A DNA stretch of 64,000 nt. It comes from Mycobacterium sp. PS03-16. GTDB taxonomy: Bacteria; Actinomycetota; Actinomycetes; Mycobacteriales; Mycobacteriaceae. A program made the translations under genes and the position numbers. Under the pieces are notes generated by a model. That model saw nothing but the letters and a program-made list of their open reading frames with translations. It did not search any database and was not told the origin of the DNA. The first letter of the stretch is position 1. Each line of letters begins with the position of its first letter. The stretch is taken from NCBI RefSeq assembly GCF_004570325.1, contig NZ_SPQO01000003.1, positions 62,001 through 126,000 of the forward strand, written 5' to 3'. Positions 9,200 to 20,790 of the stretch are shown here, one piece after another.

Positions 9200-10710
9200 C
9201 CGTTGCTCGCGATGTCCTCCAGGACCGCGAACATCGTCCGCGTCGGCACCCCGGTGCCGCCCTTGGGGGTGTAGCCCCACGGCCCGCCGGTGTTGTAGGC
9301 CGGCGCCGCGATGTCGACGTGCGCCCACTGCACACCCTCGGCGACGAACTCGCGCAGGTACGTGCCTGCCACCAGCATGCCGGCGTAGCGCGACCCGCTG
9401 ACGTTGGCGAGGTCGGCCACCGTCGACTTCAGATCGTCCTTCAATTCTTCGGGCAGCGGCATCGCCCAGCCGTTCTCACCGACCTGCTGCGACAGCGCGG
9501 CCACCCGGTCGCGGAACGCGTCGCTGCCCATCACACCGGGCGTGCGCGCACCGAGCGCCACGGTCTGCGCGCCGGTCAGCGTCGACGTCTCGATCAGGTA
9601 GTCCGGGTTGTCCTCGCAGGCCCGCACGATCGCGTCGGCCAGGATCAGCCGGCCCTCGGCGTCGGTGTTGAGCACCTCCACGGTGGTGCCGCCGTACTGG
9701 GTGAGCACGTCGCCGGGGCGCTGTGCGGTCGCCGAGGGCATGTTCTCGGCCATCGGCACCGTGGCGATCACGTCGATCGGCAACTTCTGCTTGGCCGCGA
9801 GCACCACGGTCGCGATGACCGCCGCCGCGCCGCCCATGTCGGAGGTCATGTGGTGCATGTTGGCGGCCGGCTTGATCGAGATGCCGCCGGTGTCGAACGT
9901 GATGCCCTTGCCGACCAGGGCGACCCTCTTGCCCTTCCGTTTGGCGCCCGTGTGGCTCAGCCGCACCAGCCGCGGCAGCCGCGACGAGCCCTTGCCGACG
10001 CCCACGATGCCGCCGTAGCCGCCCTTGGCCAGCGCCTTGTCGTCGAGGATCTCGACCTCCAGGCCCACCGACTCGCCGAGCGCGCGCGCCCGCTTGGCGA
10101 ACTCGTCGGGGTAGAGGTGGCTGGGCGGGGTGTTGACGAAATCGCGGGCGGTCGCGACGGCGGTCGCGATGTCGGTGGCGCGCTGCGCGGTGTCGCGCGC
10201 CGCGCTCTTCGATTCCGCCGACAGCGCGGTGATCGCACGCAGCCCCTCGTCCTTCGGTGCGGTCTTGGCGCTGCGGAAGTCGGTGAACCGGTAGCTGCCC
10301 ATGATCAGGCCCTCGATCGCGGCCGACAGGTCCAGCGCCGACAGCGTGGTCAGCACCGAACCCGCCTTGTCGAGCGCGCGGGCCGCGGTACCGGCCGCGC
10401 GACGGACCGTGTCGGCGGGCCACTCGTCACGCGGCTTGCCCACCCCGACGGTCAGGACGCTGGCCACCGGCAGCGCGTCGATCACCAGGCGGTGCGTCTG
10501 CCCCTCGCCGCCGGTCGCGCCGAGCGCGCCGAGCGCGGACTCGATCGCGGCGACCGCCGACCCGTCGAGGAACGGCTCGGCGGCGAGCACACGCGCCGTG
10601 TCGTCACGACTGACGACCGGCACGATGAGCACGGCCTCGCCCACGCCGCGGCGCGGCACGGACGAGCTGACGGTGACGGTGGGGGCCTGGTAGCCGGGAT
10701 CGGAGCTCAC
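9196..10710 (-). CDS. pepB: M17 leucyl aminopeptidase
   Basis: A 504-residue cytosolic metalloaminopeptidase that removes N-terminal residues from peptides. The C-terminal catalytic domain has [16 protein letters not shown] and the M17 signature NTDAEGRL, which together carry the two-metal ligands and active-site Lys/Arg. The N-terminal half is the usual regulatory macrodomain-like part. The start is the GTG at 10710, giving [10 protein letters not shown]; the frame is open farther upstream but runs into gcvT. It is divergent from gcvT with only 25 bases between starts, so their promoters must overlap or lie inside the genes. M. tuberculosis calls it pepB (Rv2213). Confidence 0.94.
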   Translation of the reverse strand: MSSDPGYQAPTVTVSSSVPRRGVGEAVLIVPVVSRDDTARVLAAEPFLDGSAVAAIESALGALGATGGEGQTHRLVIDALPVASVLTVGVGKPRDEWPADTVRRAAGTAARALDKAGSVLTTLSALDLSAAIEGLIMGSYRFTDFRSAKTAPKDEGLRAITALSAESKSAARDTAQRATDIATAVATARDFVNTPPSHLYPDEFAKRARALGESVGLEVEILDDKALAKGGYGGIVGVGKGSSRLPRLVRLSHTGAKRKGKRVALVGKGITFDTGGISIKPAANMHHMTSDMGGAAAVIATVVLAAKQKLPIDVIATVPMAENMPSATAQRPGDVLTQYGGTTVEVLNTDAEGRLILADAIVRACEDNPDYLIETSTLTGAQTVALGARTPGVMGSDAFRDRVAALSQQVGENGWAMPLPEELKDDLKSTVADLANVSGSRYAGMLVAGTYLREFVAEGVQWAHVDIAAPAYNTGGPWGYTPKGGTGVPTRTMFAVLEDIASNG

Positions 10711-10735
10711 GGGAATCCACCCTAAGGTGTGAAGC

Positions 10736-11830
10736 GTGAGCGAACCCCTGCACGGCCCCCTCGAAGACCGGCACCGCGACCTGGGTGCGACGTTCGCCGA
10801 ATTCGGCGGCTGGCTGATGCCGGTGTCGTACGCCGGCACCGTGGCCGAGCACACCGCCACCCGCACCACCGTGGGGCTGTTCGACGTCAGCCACCTCGGC
10901 AAGGCGCTGGTGAAGGGCCCGGGGGCGGCGGCCTACGTCAACTCCGCGCTGACCAACGACCTGGGCCGCATCGGCCCGGGTAAGGCGCAGTACACGTTGT
11001 GCTGCAACGAGTCCGGCGGCGTGGTCGACGACCTGATCGCCTACTACGTCTCCGACGACGAGATCTTCCTGGTGCCCAACGCCGCCAACACCGCCGCGGT
11101 GGTGGCCGCGCTGGCCGACCGGGCGCCCGACGGGATCACCGTCACCGACGAGCACCGCTCGTTCGCGGTGCTGGCGGTGCAGGGCCCGAAGTCCGCCGAG
11201 GTGCTCACCGCGCTCGGCCTGCCGACCGACATGGACTACATGGGGTACGCCGACGCCGATCTGGGCGGCGCCGTCGTGCGGGTGTGCCGCACCGGGTACA
11301 CCGGCGAGCAGGGCTTCGAACTGCTTCCGTCGTGGGACGACGCGCCTGCGGTGTTCGACGCGCTCGTGGGCGCGGTGCGCGACGCCGGCGGCGAGCTCGC
11401 CGGGCTGGGCGCGCGCGACACCCTGCGCACCGAAATGGGTTACCCGCTGCACGGCCACGAGCTGTCGCTGGAGATCTCGCCGCTGCAGGCGCGGTGCGGC
11501 TGGGCGGTCGGCTGGCGCAAGGACGCTTTCTGGGGCCGCGACGCACTGCTCGCCGAGAAGGAGGCCGGCCCGGCGCGCACGCTGCGCGGCCTCAAGGCCG
11601 TCGGGCGCGGGGTGCTGCGGCCCGACCTCACCGTCTACGACGGGGACACCGCCGTCGGCGTCACCACCTCGGGCACGTTCTCGCCGAGCCTCAAGGCCGG
11701 CATCGCGCTGGCGCTGCTCGACACCGGGCACGACGTCGCCGACGGGGCCACCGTCGAGGTGGACGTGCGCGGTCGGCGGGTCGCGTGCGAGGTGGTCAAG
11801 CCGCCGTTCGTGCAGGCCCGGACCCGATAG
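10736..11830 (+). CDS. gcvT: Aminomethyltransferase, glycine cleavage T protein
   Basis: A 364-residue folate-dependent T protein of the glycine cleavage system. It transfers the aminomethyl carbon from lipoylated H protein to tetrahydrofolate. Family landmarks are GWLMPVSY near the N-terminus, LFDVSHLGK (conserved Asp), [14 protein letters not shown] and [15 protein letters not shown] (folate and substrate contacts), then the C-terminal barrel domain ([12 protein letters not shown]). The GTG at 10736 begins MSEPLHGP. It does not lie beside gcvP or gcvH; the only link to the nearby lipoate genes is that the H protein is lipoylated. Confidence 0.95.
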   Translation: MSEPLHGPLEDRHRDLGATFAEFGGWLMPVSYAGTVAEHTATRTTVGLFDVSHLGKALVKGPGAAAYVNSALTNDLGRIGPGKAQYTLCCNESGGVVDDLIAYYVSDDEIFLVPNAANTAAVVAALADRAPDGITVTDEHRSFAVLAVQGPKSAEVLTALGLPTDMDYMGYADADLGGAVVRVCRTGYTGEQGFELLPSWDDAPAVFDALVGAVRDAGGELAGLGARDTLRTEMGYPLHGHELSLEISPLQARCGWAVGWRKDAFWGRDALLAEKEAGPARTLRGLKAVGRGVLRPDLTVYDGDTAVGVTTSGTFSPSLKAGIALALLDTGHDVADGATVEVDVRGRRVACEVVKPPFVQARTR

Positions 11831-11873
11831 ACCGGGCCGCCCGCGGCCACGGAAATCCGCTGGCCGCCGGTTA

Positions 11874-11879
11874 TACAAT
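11874..11879 (+). promoter_or_regulatory. Candidate -10 element placing ilvE on a leaderless transcript
   Basis: TACAAT (a TANNNT mycobacterial -10) ends 6 bases before the ilvE ATG, and no Shine-Dalgarno-like sequence precedes the ATG. If used, transcription would start at or next to the ATG. I see no good -35. Confidence 0.5.
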
Positions 11880-11885
11880 CGCTCC

Positions 11886-12992
11886 ATGACTGACGGCCCC
11901 CTCGAGTTCACCGTTGACCGCAACGCGGAGCCGGCGACCGACGAGGTACGGGCCGGCATCCTGGCCAACCCCGGGTTCGGCCGGTACCACACCGACCACA
12001 TGGTCTCGATCGACTACACCGCCGACGCCGGCTGGCACAACGCGCGGGTAATCCCTTACGGCCCCATCGAACTCGACCCGTCGGCGGTGGTTCTGCACTA
12101 CGCGCAGGAGGTCTTCGAAGGGCTCAAGGCCTACCGGTGGGCCGACGGTTCGGTGGTGTCGTTCCGGCCGGAGGCCAACGCCGCCCGGCTGCGGACCTCC
12201 GCCCGCCGGCTGGCCATCCCGGAGCTGCCCGACGAGGCGTTCATCGAATCGCTGCGCCAGCTCATCGCCGTCGACGAACAGTGGGTGCCCCCGGCGGGCG
12301 GTGAGGAGTCCCTGTACCTGCGGCCGTTCATCATCGCCACCGAACCGGGACTGGGCGTGCGGCCCGCCAACGAGTACCGCTACCTGGTCATCGGGTCACC
12401 GGCCGGGGCGTACTTCCCGCGCGGCATCAAACCGGTCAGCGTGTGGCTGTCGCACGAATACGTGCGGGCCAGCCCGGGCGGCACCGGCGCGGCCAAGTTC
12501 GGCGGCAACTACGCCGCCTCGTTGCTCGCCCAGGCGCAGGCCACCGAGAAGGGCTGCGACCAGGTGGTGTGGCTGGACGCCATCGAACGCCGCTACGTCG
12601 AGGAGATGGGCGGGATGAACCTGTTCTTCGTCTTCGGCAGCGGCGGTTCGGCGCGGCTGGTCACCCCTGAGCTGAGCGGTTCACTGCTGCCGGGTATCAC
12701 GCGGGATTCGTTGCTGCAGTTGGCCACCGACGCCGGCTTCGCCGTCGAGGAGCGCAAGATCGACGTCGACGAGTGGCAGAAGAAGGCCGCCGCCGGGGAG
12801 ATCAGCGAGGTGTTCGCCTGCGGGACCGCGGCCGTCATCACCCCGGTCAGCCACGTCAAGCACACCGACGGGGAGTTCACCATCGCCGACGGCGAACCCG
12901 GTGAGGTCACCATGGCGCTGCGCGACACGCTGACCGGAATTCAGCGCGGCACCTTCGCCGACACCCACGGCTGGATGGCCAAGCTCAACTGA
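11886..12992 (+). CDS. ilvE: Branched-chain amino acid aminotransferase
   Basis: A 368-residue class IV PLP aminotransferase catalysing the last step of Leu, Ile and Val synthesis and the first of their breakdown. The PLP lysine is K204 in [24 protein letters not shown] near residue 65 and [11 protein letters not shown] are also typical. Length matches the M. tuberculosis enzyme (Rv2210c, 368). The upstream TACAAT and absence of a ribosome site suggest a leaderless mRNA. It is convergent with cobT, with 4 bases between stops. Confidence 0.97.
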   Translation: MTDGPLEFTVDRNAEPATDEVRAGILANPGFGRYHTDHMVSIDYTADAGWHNARVIPYGPIELDPSAVVLHYAQEVFEGLKAYRWADGSVVSFRPEANAARLRTSARRLAIPELPDEAFIESLRQLIAVDEQWVPPAGGEESLYLRPFIIATEPGLGVRPANEYRYLVIGSPAGAYFPRGIKPVSVWLSHEYVRASPGGTGAAKFGGNYAASLLAQAQATEKGCDQVVWLDAIERRYVEEMGGMNLFFVFGSGGSARLVTPELSGSLLPGITRDSLLQLATDAGFAVEERKIDVDEWQKKAAAGEISEVFACGTAAVITPVSHVKHTDGEFTIADGEPGEVTMALRDTLTGIQRGTFADTHGWMAKLN

Positions 12993-12996
12993 GGCC

Positions 12997-14043
12997 TCAG
13001 GCCGAGACGCCGGCCTCGTCGAACGTCGCCATCGCGGCCAGTGCGGCCACCGCCGCGCGGACCACGGGCAGCGCGACGGCGGCGCCGGTGCCTTCGCCGA
13101 GCCGCATGCCGAGGTCGACTATCGGGTCGAGTTCCAGGTGGTCGAGCGCCAGCCTGTGCCCGGGCTCGGGGGAGCGGTGTCCGGCCTGCCACCACTGCCG
13201 GGCACCCGGCGCCAGCCGGTCGGCGACCAGCGCCGCGGCGGTCACGACGAGCCCGTCGAGCAGCACCGGGGTGCGCCGCACCGCGGCCTGTGCACAGAAC
13301 CCCGCCATCGCCGCGAGGTCGGCTCCACCGCAGACCTGAAGCAGCGCAACAGGATCGGTGACGACGGCGCGGGCCCGGTACATGGCGTCGCGCACGGCGG
13401 CGGTCTTGCGCGCCCAGCCGTCGTCGTCGACGCCGGTGCCGCGACCCACCACCGCCACCGGTTCGGTGCGGGTCAGGATCGCGATCAACGCGGTGGCCGC
13501 GGTGGTGTTGCCGATCCCCATGTCGCCGGCGATCAACAGGTCGGCGCCCGCATCGACCTCCTCGTCGGCGACGCGACGGCCCGCCGCCAGCGCCGCCTCG
13601 GTCTCCTCGGCGCTCAGCGCGTCCTCGACCGCGATGTTGCCGCTGCCGCGACGCACCTTCACCGCGCCGACCGCGGGGGACAGCGGCGCTTCGACGTCCA
13701 CCGCGACGTCCACCACCCGCACGCCGGCGCCCGCCGCGTCGGCCAGCGCGTTGATCGCCGCGCCGCCGGTGGCGATGTTGGTCACCATCTGGGCGGTGAC
13801 CTCCGCGGGATACGCCGACACACCCGCCGCCGCCACGCCGTGGTCACCGGCGAAGACGACGACACGGGGTCGGACGAACTGCTGCGGCGGGCAGGCGCCC
13901 TGACAGGACGCCACCCACACCGACAGGTCCTCGAGCCGGCCCAGCGCCCCGCGGGGTTTGGTGAGCCGGTCCTGACGGGCGCGGGCCTCGGCCGCCACAC
14001 CCGGATCCGGCGGGACCACGTCGGCGAACGCGGTATCGGTCAC
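12997..14043 (-). CDS. cobT: Nicotinate-nucleotide:dimethylbenzimidazole phosphoribosyltransferase
   Basis: A 348-residue CobT that activates dimethylbenzimidazole to alpha-ribazole phosphate for the lower ligand of vitamin B12. Recognisable segments are [46 protein letters not shown] and the C-terminal [18 protein letters not shown] block ([19 protein letters not shown]) with the catalytic Glu. The start is the GTG at 14043, 8 bases after the stop of the upstream DUF3043 gene; the longer open frame overlaps that gene. Probably co-transcribed with it, as Rv2206-Rv2207 are in M. tuberculosis. Confidence 0.95.
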   Translation of the reverse strand: MTDTAFADVVPPDPGVAAEARARQDRLTKPRGALGRLEDLSVWVASCQGACPPQQFVRPRVVVFAGDHGVAAAGVSAYPAEVTAQMVTNIATGGAAINALADAAGAGVRVVDVAVDVEAPLSPAVGAVKVRRGSGNIAVEDALSAEETEAALAAGRRVADEEVDAGADLLIAGDMGIGNTTAATALIAILTRTEPVAVVGRGTGVDDDGWARKTAAVRDAMYRARAVVTDPVALLQVCGGADLAAMAGFCAQAAVRRTPVLLDGLVVTAAALVADRLAPGARQWWQAGHRSPEPGHRLALDHLELDPIVDLGMRLGEGTGAAVALPVVRAAVAALAAMATFDEAGVSA

Positions 14044-14051
14044 GACGACGG

Positions 14052-14726
14052 TCAGGCGACTTTGGCGCCGCGGTCGACCTGGGGTCGCGGCGCCCGCATC
14101 CGGCGCATCTGCGAGGCCCGGCTGGCCGCGTAGAAGCCCAGCTTCCAACCGGTTTCGGTGTTGTCCGGGAACTTCTCGTCGACCATCCGGTTGACGCGGC
14201 GACCCACCAGGAAGCCGTCGACGATCATGATCAGTACCAGTACCAGCATGGCCGGGGAGAGCATCCGCTGCACCTCGATCGACGGCACGGCCAGCATGAT
14301 GAAGATCAGCGCCAGCGCGGCGGGCATGAACAGGCCCAGCACGTTGCGGCGGGAGTCGACGATGTCGCGGGCGTAGCGGCGCACCGGTCCCTTGTCACGG
14401 GGCAGCAGGTAGGCGTCCTCGCCGGCCATCATCTTCTCGCGGCGCTCGGACATCGAGGCCCGGCGCTCCAGACGTTCGGCCTTGCGCTCCTCGCGGCTGA
14501 GTTTCGGGCCGCGCATCTCCTTGCGGCGCTTGCGCGCCTCGGCGGCGGTCAGCGGCGCGGGTGCGACGGGACCGCGCCGCCTGGCGGCGTCCCGCTTCGG
14601 GGTGGGCCTGCCCTTGGGCGCGGTGCCGCGGAACTCGCCGGCCGGGGCCTCGGCATCGGTCTCCGAGGCCGCGATCGCGGTGTCCCCGGGTTGTTCGTCG
14701 TCGTTCTTGCGGCCCAGCAGTCTCAC
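14052..14726 (-). CDS. DUF3043 integral membrane protein (Rv2206-like)
   Basis: A 224-residue protein of unknown function. Residues 1-110 are soluble, highly basic and Arg/Lys-rich ([37 protein letters not shown]). Two membrane segments follow (about 140-185), then a short tail. The start is the GTG at 14726 ([12 protein letters not shown]); upstream extension reads through low-quality sequence into the divergent promoter region. It sits directly upstream of cobT on the same strand. Confidence 0.85.
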   Translation of the reverse strand: MRLLGRKNDDEQPGDTAIAASETDAEAPAGEFRGTAPKGRPTPKRDAARRRGPVAPAPLTAAEARKRRKEMRGPKLSREERKAERLERRASMSERREKMMAGEDAYLLPRDKGPVRRYARDIVDSRRNVLGLFMPAALALIFIMLAVPSIEVQRMLSPAMLVLVLIMIVDGFLVGRRVNRMVDEKFPDNTETGWKLGFYAASRASQMRRMRAPRPQVDRGAKVA

Positions 14727-14876
14727 GCCTGCCAGGTTACTTGGCCTCGGCGGGCCGTCGGCGAGGCGGGCGTCACGGTCGGGAATAGCCGACGAGCAAG
14801 GTACCGTTGACGACAGCGGGTCTGACTGTGCCGGGCCCCGCCATCGACCACCCCGCAGGGATGCAAAGGGAGAGCA

Positions 14877-15239
14877 ATGACTGTTCACGACGAGTCGGCG
14901 ACCGCCACCGCAACCCACGGTGTGCTGCTCACTGACGCCGCAGCCGCCAAGGCCAAGGCCCTGCTCGACCAGGAGGGCCGCGACGACCTCGCGCTGCGGA
15001 TCGCCGTGCAGCCCGGTGGCTGCGCCGGCCTGCGCTACAACCTCTTCTTCGACGACCGGTCGCTCGACGGTGACCTGACCGCCGAGTTCGGCGGCGTGAA
15101 CCTGACCGTCGACCGGATGAGCGCCCCCTACGTGCAGGGCGCCACCATCGACTTCGTCGACACCATCGAGAAGCAGGGCTTCACGATCGACAACCCGAAC
15201 GCCACCGGCTCCTGCGCCTGCGGCGATTCGTTCAACTGA
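14877..15239 (+). CDS. A-type iron-sulfur carrier (HesB/IscA/ErpA family)
   Basis: A 120-residue A-type Fe-S carrier that delivers or scaffolds clusters for apo-proteins. It has the three family cysteines, one in GGCAGLRY (about residue 50) and the C-terminal pair CAC (about 113-115) followed by GDSF. It matches Rv2204c, which is close to ErpA. AAAGGGAG lies 7 bases before the ATG. A TACCGT hexamer at 14802 is a possible -10 for a 5' leader of about 60 bases. Clients could include LipA or respiratory proteins encoded nearby, but that is inference. Confidence 0.95.
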   Translation: MTVHDESATATATHGVLLTDAAAAKAKALLDQEGRDDLALRIAVQPGGCAGLRYNLFFDDRSLDGDLTAEFGGVNLTVDRMSAPYVQGATIDFVDTIEKQGFTIDNPNATGSCACGDSFN

Positions 15240-15245
15240 CGCTGC

Positions 15246-15890
15246 TCAGTACTGGCCGCCGCTGCGCAGCAGGTAGGAGCACACCAGCACGTCGTCCCCC
15301 TGGATGAGGAGCTGAGCGATCGCCTGCTCCTCCTCGTCCGGGGGTTCCTGACCGCGCGTCGATCCCCCTGCGGGCGCGACCCGCATCGTGAACAGCACCT
15401 GCGCCTGGTTGGGTGACCACTGCACGATCGTGTCGATCGAGGTGACCTCCGCGCGGCTGAACTGCTTGCGGAACGCGTCGCCGGCCAGCCCGGCCAGGGC
15501 CAGGTCCGATCGCTTCTCCTTGACGTCGTCGTACAGCCCGCACAGCGTGTTGCGGGCGACGGTCTCGTCGTCGCCGTCGGCCAGCGCATCGAGATAGTTC
15601 TGGATCGCTGTGCGTGCGGCCTGATCGCTCAGCGGGCCGCCGCTGTCGCGCTCGCCGCCGGAGAACGTCACGACCAGCACCGTGGCCACCACCGCGAGAA
15701 TCGCGAGCACCGCCAGCGTCCCGAACACCAGCTTCTTGCGGTTGCGCTTCGGATACGGCATCGGCGGCGGCATCATGCCGGGGTAGGGCGACGGCACCGC
15801 CGGATACGGGTGCGGCGGGGGTTGCTGCGCCTGGTGCGGGGGGAGCGGGTGCTGGGGGTAGGACTCCGGGTAGGGGTACGGGCCAGCCAT
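15246..15890 (-). CDS. Anchored extracytoplasmic protein with Pro/Tyr-rich cytosolic head (Rv2203-like)
   Basis: A 214-residue protein of unknown function. Residues 1-48 are a Pro/Tyr/His-rich cytosolic head, then RNRKK and one membrane segment (about 54-76). The extracytoplasmic domain (about 90-200) has the mixed alpha/beta look of NTF2-like domains (DQAARTAIQNYLDALADGDDE, then RVAPAGG) common in mycobacterial anchored proteins; that fold call is inference. The start is the ATG at 15890; a TTG one codon earlier is less likely. TGGGAGC lies upstream. It is convergent with the Fe-S carrier gene, with 6 bases between stops. Confidence 0.82.
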   Translation of the reverse strand: MAGPYPYPESYPQHPLPPHQAQQPPPHPYPAVPSPYPGMMPPPMPYPKRNRKKLVFGTLAVLAILAVVATVLVVTFSGGERDSGGPLSDQAARTAIQNYLDALADGDDETVARNTLCGLYDDVKEKRSDLALAGLAGDAFRKQFSRAEVTSIDTIVQWSPNQAQVLFTMRVAPAGGSTRGQEPPDEEEQAIAQLLIQGDDVLVCSYLLRSGGQY

Positions 15891-16040
15891 CAAATACGTC
15901 GCTCCCAGGAGTTGTCCGGTCAGATCGCGTGTCTACAGTGACCGCACGGGCACTTGTACGCAGGTTAGCGCACCGGCCCCGGCGGGCCCGGGCACCGGCG
16001 GGACGCCGGGATCGGCCGCTAGGGTGGCTAGACACGTTAA

Positions 16041-17036
<996 letters not shown>

Positions 17037-17039
17037 CCC

Positions 17040-18983
17040 CTAGAGCTGCACCGGGTAGTGCGGCTCGTCGATCTGCGGGGTGACGCTGCCCTCGACGAAG
17101 ATCGCGTGCCACAGCATGAAGATCAGCACCGTCCACAGCCGCCGGCTGTGATCGCTGACGCCGGTGCGGTGCTCGTCGAGCATTCCGCGCACGGCGGCCA
17201 GGTCGATCAGCTCACCGGTCTGTGAGGCGTCGACGGTGGCATACGCCCACTCGAGCAGTTCACCGGCCCGCAACCAGTGCCGGATAGGCACGGGGAAGCC
17301 GAGTTTGGGCCGGTTGAGCACATGCGGCGGGATCACCGGCTCCAGCGCCCGGCGCAGCGCGAACTTCGTGGTGGCGCGGGTGATCTTCTGTTCCAGCGGC
17401 AGCCGCGCGGCGACCGCGAACACCTCCGGGTCGAGGAACGGCACCCGCAGTTCCAGTGAATTGGCCATCGTCATCTTGTCGGCCTTGACCAGGATGTCGC
17501 CGCGCAGCCAGGTGAACATGTCGATGTGCTGCATGCGCGCCACCGGATCCCAGCCGGCGGACTCGGCGTAGACCGGTGCGGTGATGTCGGTGTGCGTCCA
17601 GTCGGGGGAGAACCGCCGCAGCACCGCGCGCAGCTGCGCGTCGGAGAAGCTGCGCGCGTTGCCGTAGTACCGCTCCTCGAGGCTCAGCGATCCGCGGTGC
17701 AGCAGGCTCTTGCCGCGCATCCCCTCGGGCAGCGGTCCGGACGCCCGGCCCAGCGAGCGCCGCACCGGCCGGGGCAGATAGTCGAACGCCCGCAGCGACA
17801 GCGGTTCGCGGTAGATGGTGTAGCCGCCGAACAGCTCGTCGGCGCCCTCACCGGACAGCACGACCTTCACGTGTTTGCGCGCTTCGCGGGCGATGAAGTA
17901 CAGCGGCACCAGCGCCGGATCGGCGACCGGCTCGTCGAGGTACCAGACGATCGATGGCAGTGCCTCGACGAACTCGGCCTGGCTGACCACCTTGGTGATG
18001 TGGCGCGCGCCGATCGCCTCCGCCGACGCCGCCGCCACGTCGACCTCCGAGAAGCCCTCCCGCTCGAAGCCGGTGGTGAACGTGATCAGCCGCGGGTTGT
18101 GGCGCATCGCCAGCGCGGCGATCGCGGTCGAGTCGATGCCGCCGGACAGGAACGACCCGACGGTCACGTCGGCGCGCATGTGCTTGGCGACCGAATCCTC
18201 GAGCACCGCGGTGATCTCGTCGTAGCGCGCCTGCTCACCAGCGGCCGCGAACGGCCGGGCGTCGAATCGCGGGGTGAAGTAACGCGTCACCTCCGCCCGC
18301 CCGCCCGGGCGCACCCGGGCGTAGCTGCCCGACTCGAGCCGGCGCACGCCACGGTGCAGCGTCTCCGGTTCGGGCACGTACTGCAGCACCGTGTAGTGCT
18401 GCAGCGCCCGGTCGTCGAGCGTCAGGTCCAGGCCGAGTTCGTCGGCGACCGCCAGCAGGCACTTCTTCTCGCTGCCCACCGCGGTGCCGCCCGGGCCGGT
18501 CGCCAGGTACAGCGGTTTGATGCCGAAGGGGTCGCGGGCGCAGAACAGCTCCCGTTCTTCGGTGTCCCACAGCGCGAACGCGAACATGCCGCGCAACCGG
18601 GTCAGCGCGGCGGTGCCCCAGTGGTGATAGGCGGCGATGATCGCCTCGCCGTCCCCGTCGGTGGCGAACTCGGCGCCGCAGGTGTCGTGCAACTCACGCC
18701 GCAGTTCCAGGTAGTTGTAGATCTCGCCGTTGAAGACCAGCACGTAGCGGTCGGGCGACTCGGGCGGGCCCCACCGCAGCGGCTGATGGCTGTGGGCGAT
18801 GTCGATGATCGACAGCCGGTTGAAGCCCAGCACGATGCCCGGCGCGGCGTCGTCGTCAGACCAGGTGCCCGGTTCGTCCGGACCCCGGTGACGCATCAGC
18901 TCGGCAGCCCCGGAAACCGCCTCCACCAGCGCGGGACCGGGCTGCGCGGACGGGTCTTTGAGGAATGCCAGCAGTCCGCACAC
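17040..18983 (-). CDS. asnB: AsnB-type glutamine amidotransferase (asparagine synthase family; likely mDAP amidation, LtsA-like)
   Basis: A 647-residue two-domain enzyme. The N-terminal class II glutaminase domain begins with Cys2 (MCGLLAF) and carries [19 protein letters not shown] and VFNGEIYNY. The C-terminal synthetase domain has the ATP-pyrophosphatase loop LSGGIDST, plus [13 protein letters not shown]. The start must be the GTG at 18983, because the nucleophile has to follow the initiator Met; the frame is open further upstream but that part is not protein-like. In mycobacteria and corynebacteria (LtsA) this enzyme amidates meso-diaminopimelate of peptidoglycan precursors, so a cell-wall role is more likely than Asn synthesis alone. 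That is family knowledge, not visible here. Confidence 0.93.
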   Translation of the reverse strand: MCGLLAFLKDPSAQPGPALVEAVSGAAELMRHRGPDEPGTWSDDDAAPGIVLGFNRLSIIDIAHSHQPLRWGPPESPDRYVLVFNGEIYNYLELRRELHDTCGAEFATDGDGEAIIAAYHHWGTAALTRLRGMFAFALWDTEERELFCARDPFGIKPLYLATGPGGTAVGSEKKCLLAVADELGLDLTLDDRALQHYTVLQYVPEPETLHRGVRRLESGSYARVRPGGRAEVTRYFTPRFDARPFAAAGEQARYDEITAVLEDSVAKHMRADVTVGSFLSGGIDSTAIAALAMRHNPRLITFTTGFEREGFSEVDVAAASAEAIGARHITKVVSQAEFVEALPSIVWYLDEPVADPALVPLYFIAREARKHVKVVLSGEGADELFGGYTIYREPLSLRAFDYLPRPVRRSLGRASGPLPEGMRGKSLLHRGSLSLEERYYGNARSFSDAQLRAVLRRFSPDWTHTDITAPVYAESAGWDPVARMQHIDMFTWLRGDILVKADKMTMANSLELRVPFLDPEVFAVAARLPLEQKITRATTKFALRRALEPVIPPHVLNRPKLGFPVPIRHWLRAGELLEWAYATVDASQTGELIDLAAVRGMLDEHRTGVSDHSRRLWTVLIFMLWHAIFVEGSVTPQIDEPHYPVQL

Positions 18984-19068
18984 GGCGCCAAGTATGCCCA
19001 ATGCGCTCGTCGCGGGGCACGACGGCACACGAACGTCGGGTGTGTCGAGACCGGCGCGAAGCCGTGGT

Positions 19069-19081
19069 CTACGCTGCGTAG
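19069..19081. promoter_or_regulatory. Perfect 13-base palindrome in the asnB/ctaC divergent promoter region
   Basis: CTACGC-T-GCGTAG is a perfect dyad located 61 bases before the ctaC GTG and 86 before asnB, inside the 159-base divergent intergenic region. It has the look of an operator or of a dyad overlapping a promoter. No regulator is identified. Confidence 0.45.
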
Positions 19082-19142
19082 TAATCACTGGTGGCAACGG
19101 ACCGCGCCGCGGTCGCTTCACGGAAATCTAGGAGGCGCCAAC

Positions 19143-20195
19143 GTGACCCCTCGTGGGCTGAAGGCGGTGGCACGGAAGGCCGCACTGGTGGCGGTACTCG
19201 GTGTCTCAGCGCTCGTGCTCAGCGGCTGCAGCTGGTCGGAGGTGCTGGGCCTGGGCTGGCCGAACGGCATCACGCCGGAAGCGCATCTCAACCGTGAACT
19301 GTGGATCGGTTCGGTCATCGCGGCGCTGGTCGTCGGCGGCATCGTCTACGTGCTGATCTTCTGGACCAGCGCGTTCCACCGCAAGAAGGCGGGTGACGAG
19401 GAGTTCCCGCGCCAGTTCGGCTACAACATGCCGCTGGAGCTCGCGCTGACCGTGATCCCGTTCCTGATCATCTCGGTGCTGTTCTACTTCACCGTCGTGG
19501 TGCAGGAGCAGATGCTGGCCAAGGAGGACAACCCCGAGGTCGTCATCGACGTCACCGCGTTCCAGTGGAACTGGAAGTTCGGCTACAACCAGGTCCGCTT
19601 CGCCGACGGGACCATCAACTACGACGGCACCGACCCCGAGCGCTCGGAGGCCGTCGCCTCGCGACCGGGTGAGCAGGGTCATATCGGCGAAGAGGGTGCG
19701 CACGGCCCCGAGCACGGTGCCATCCACGGCAAGACCCCCGAAGACCGCAGCTACCTCGCCTTCGACGAGGTCGAGACCCTCGGCACCACCGAGGAGATCC
19801 CGATTCTGGTCCTGCCGACCGGCAAGCGCATCGAGTTCCGCATCGCCTCGGCCGACGTCATCCACGGCTTCTGGGTGCCGGAGTTCCTGTTCAAGCGCGA
19901 CGTCCTGCCGGACCCGCAGCAGAACAACTCCGACAACATCTTCCAGATCACCGAGATCATGGAGACCGGTGCGTTCGTCGGCCGGTGCACGGAGATGTGC
20001 GGCACCTACCACGCGATGATGAATTTCGAGGTGCGTGTGGTGGAGCCCAACGACTTCAAGGCCTACCTCGACCGGCGGATCGCGGGTGCGACCAACGCCG
20101 AGGCGCTCGAGGCCATCAACCAGGAACCGACCGCTGTCACCACCCGGCCGTTCGACTCCCGCCGCGGTGAGATGGCCCCGCAAGCGAGCAAGTAG
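19143..20195 (+). CDS. ctaC: Cytochrome c oxidase subunit II (aa3-type), lipoprotein
   Basis: A 350-residue CoxII of the aa3 oxidase. The signal peptide ends in a lipobox (LVLSGC, C29). Two membrane helices follow (about 55-75 and 98-120), then the CuA cupredoxin domain whose ligands lie in [14 protein letters not shown]. An insertion between the first CuA strands (about 160-195) is typical of actinobacterial CtaC and helps dock the bc1 partner. AGGAGG lies 7 bases before the GTG. It forms an operon with ctaF. With ctaE and qcrCAB, encoded on the other strand 2 kb downstream, it builds the bcc-aa3 supercomplex. Confidence 0.96.
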   Translation: MTPRGLKAVARKAALVAVLGVSALVLSGCSWSEVLGLGWPNGITPEAHLNRELWIGSVIAALVVGGIVYVLIFWTSAFHRKKAGDEEFPRQFGYNMPLELALTVIPFLIISVLFYFTVVVQEQMLAKEDNPEVVIDVTAFQWNWKFGYNQVRFADGTINYDGTDPERSEAVASRPGEQGHIGEEGAHGPEHGAIHGKTPEDRSYLAFDEVETLGTTEEIPILVLPTGKRIEFRIASADVIHGFWVPEFLFKRDVLPDPQQNNSDNIFQITEIMETGAFVGRCTEMCGTYHAMMNFEVRVVEPNDFKAYLDRRIAGATNAEALEAINQEPTAVTTRPFDSRRGEMAPQASK

Positions 20196-20204
20196 GACGT
20201 CTCA

Positions 20205-20624
20205 ATGCACATTGAAGCCAGGTTGTTCGAGTTCCTCACCGCGTTCTTCGCGCTGTCGACGGTGGTCTACGCGGTGCTGACCGCGGTCTTCAGCCCGGGT
20301 GGCGTCGAGTGGGCCGGTACCACCGCGCTCGCGCTGACCACCGGCCTGACCCTGATCACCGGCACCTTCTTCCGGTTCGTCGCCCGCCGGCTCGACACCC
20401 GGCCCGAGGACTACGAGGACGCCGAGATCAGCGACGGCGCCGGCGAACTGGGCTTCTTCGCCCCGCACAGCTGGTGGCCGATCCTGATCGCGCTGTCCTT
20501 CTCCACCGCCGCGGTCGGCGCCGCGCTGTGGCTGCCGTGGCTGATCGTCGCGGGCATCGTGTTCGTGCTGACGTCCGCGGCCGGCCTGGTCTTCGAGTAC
20601 CACTGGGGCCCGGAAAAGCACTGA
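20205..20624 (+). CDS. ctaF: Cytochrome c oxidase subunit IV, actinobacterial type
   Basis: A 139-residue membrane protein with four hydrophobic segments (about 8-29, 36-56, 88-106, 109-130) and the conserved FFAPHSWWP motif of actinobacterial subunit IV. It is a structural subunit of the aa3 oxidase. It follows ctaC by 9 bases, as Rv2199c follows Rv2200c. Confidence 0.95.
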   Translation: MHIEARLFEFLTAFFALSTVVYAVLTAVFSPGGVEWAGTTALALTTGLTLITGTFFRFVARRLDTRPEDYEDAEISDGAGELGFFAPHSWWPILIALSFSTAAVGAALWLPWLIVAGIVFVLTSAAGLVFEYHWGPEKH

Positions 20625-20674
20625 CCCGCTGTCGGTCGACACGAAGATCACAAATCAGGCACCACTTGGCCGGC

Positions 20675-20693
20675 CGACCGTCTGTGACGGTCG
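20675..20693 (+). terminator. Short hairpin after ctaC-ctaF, no T-tract
   Basis: CGACCGT-CTGTG-ACGGTCG forms a perfect 7-bp stem with a 5-base loop, 51 bases after the ctaF stop and 98 before mmpS3. Without a T-run it could be a weak terminator or an operator for mmpS3. Confidence 0.3.
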
Positions 20694-20790
20694 CCGGTCA
20701 CTCGTGGTTCGGTAGTGTTGCCGAGGCGCGGTGAGCCGCTGTGGCCGCACGCCCGCGCCGGTGACGCAGTCTCGAGAAGGATAGGCGTAG

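Noticed and set aside
17526..19142. Apparent 540-residue N-terminal extension of CtaC
   Set aside because: It is antisense to asnB and low-complexity; the lipoprotein signal and AGGAGG place the true start at 19143.
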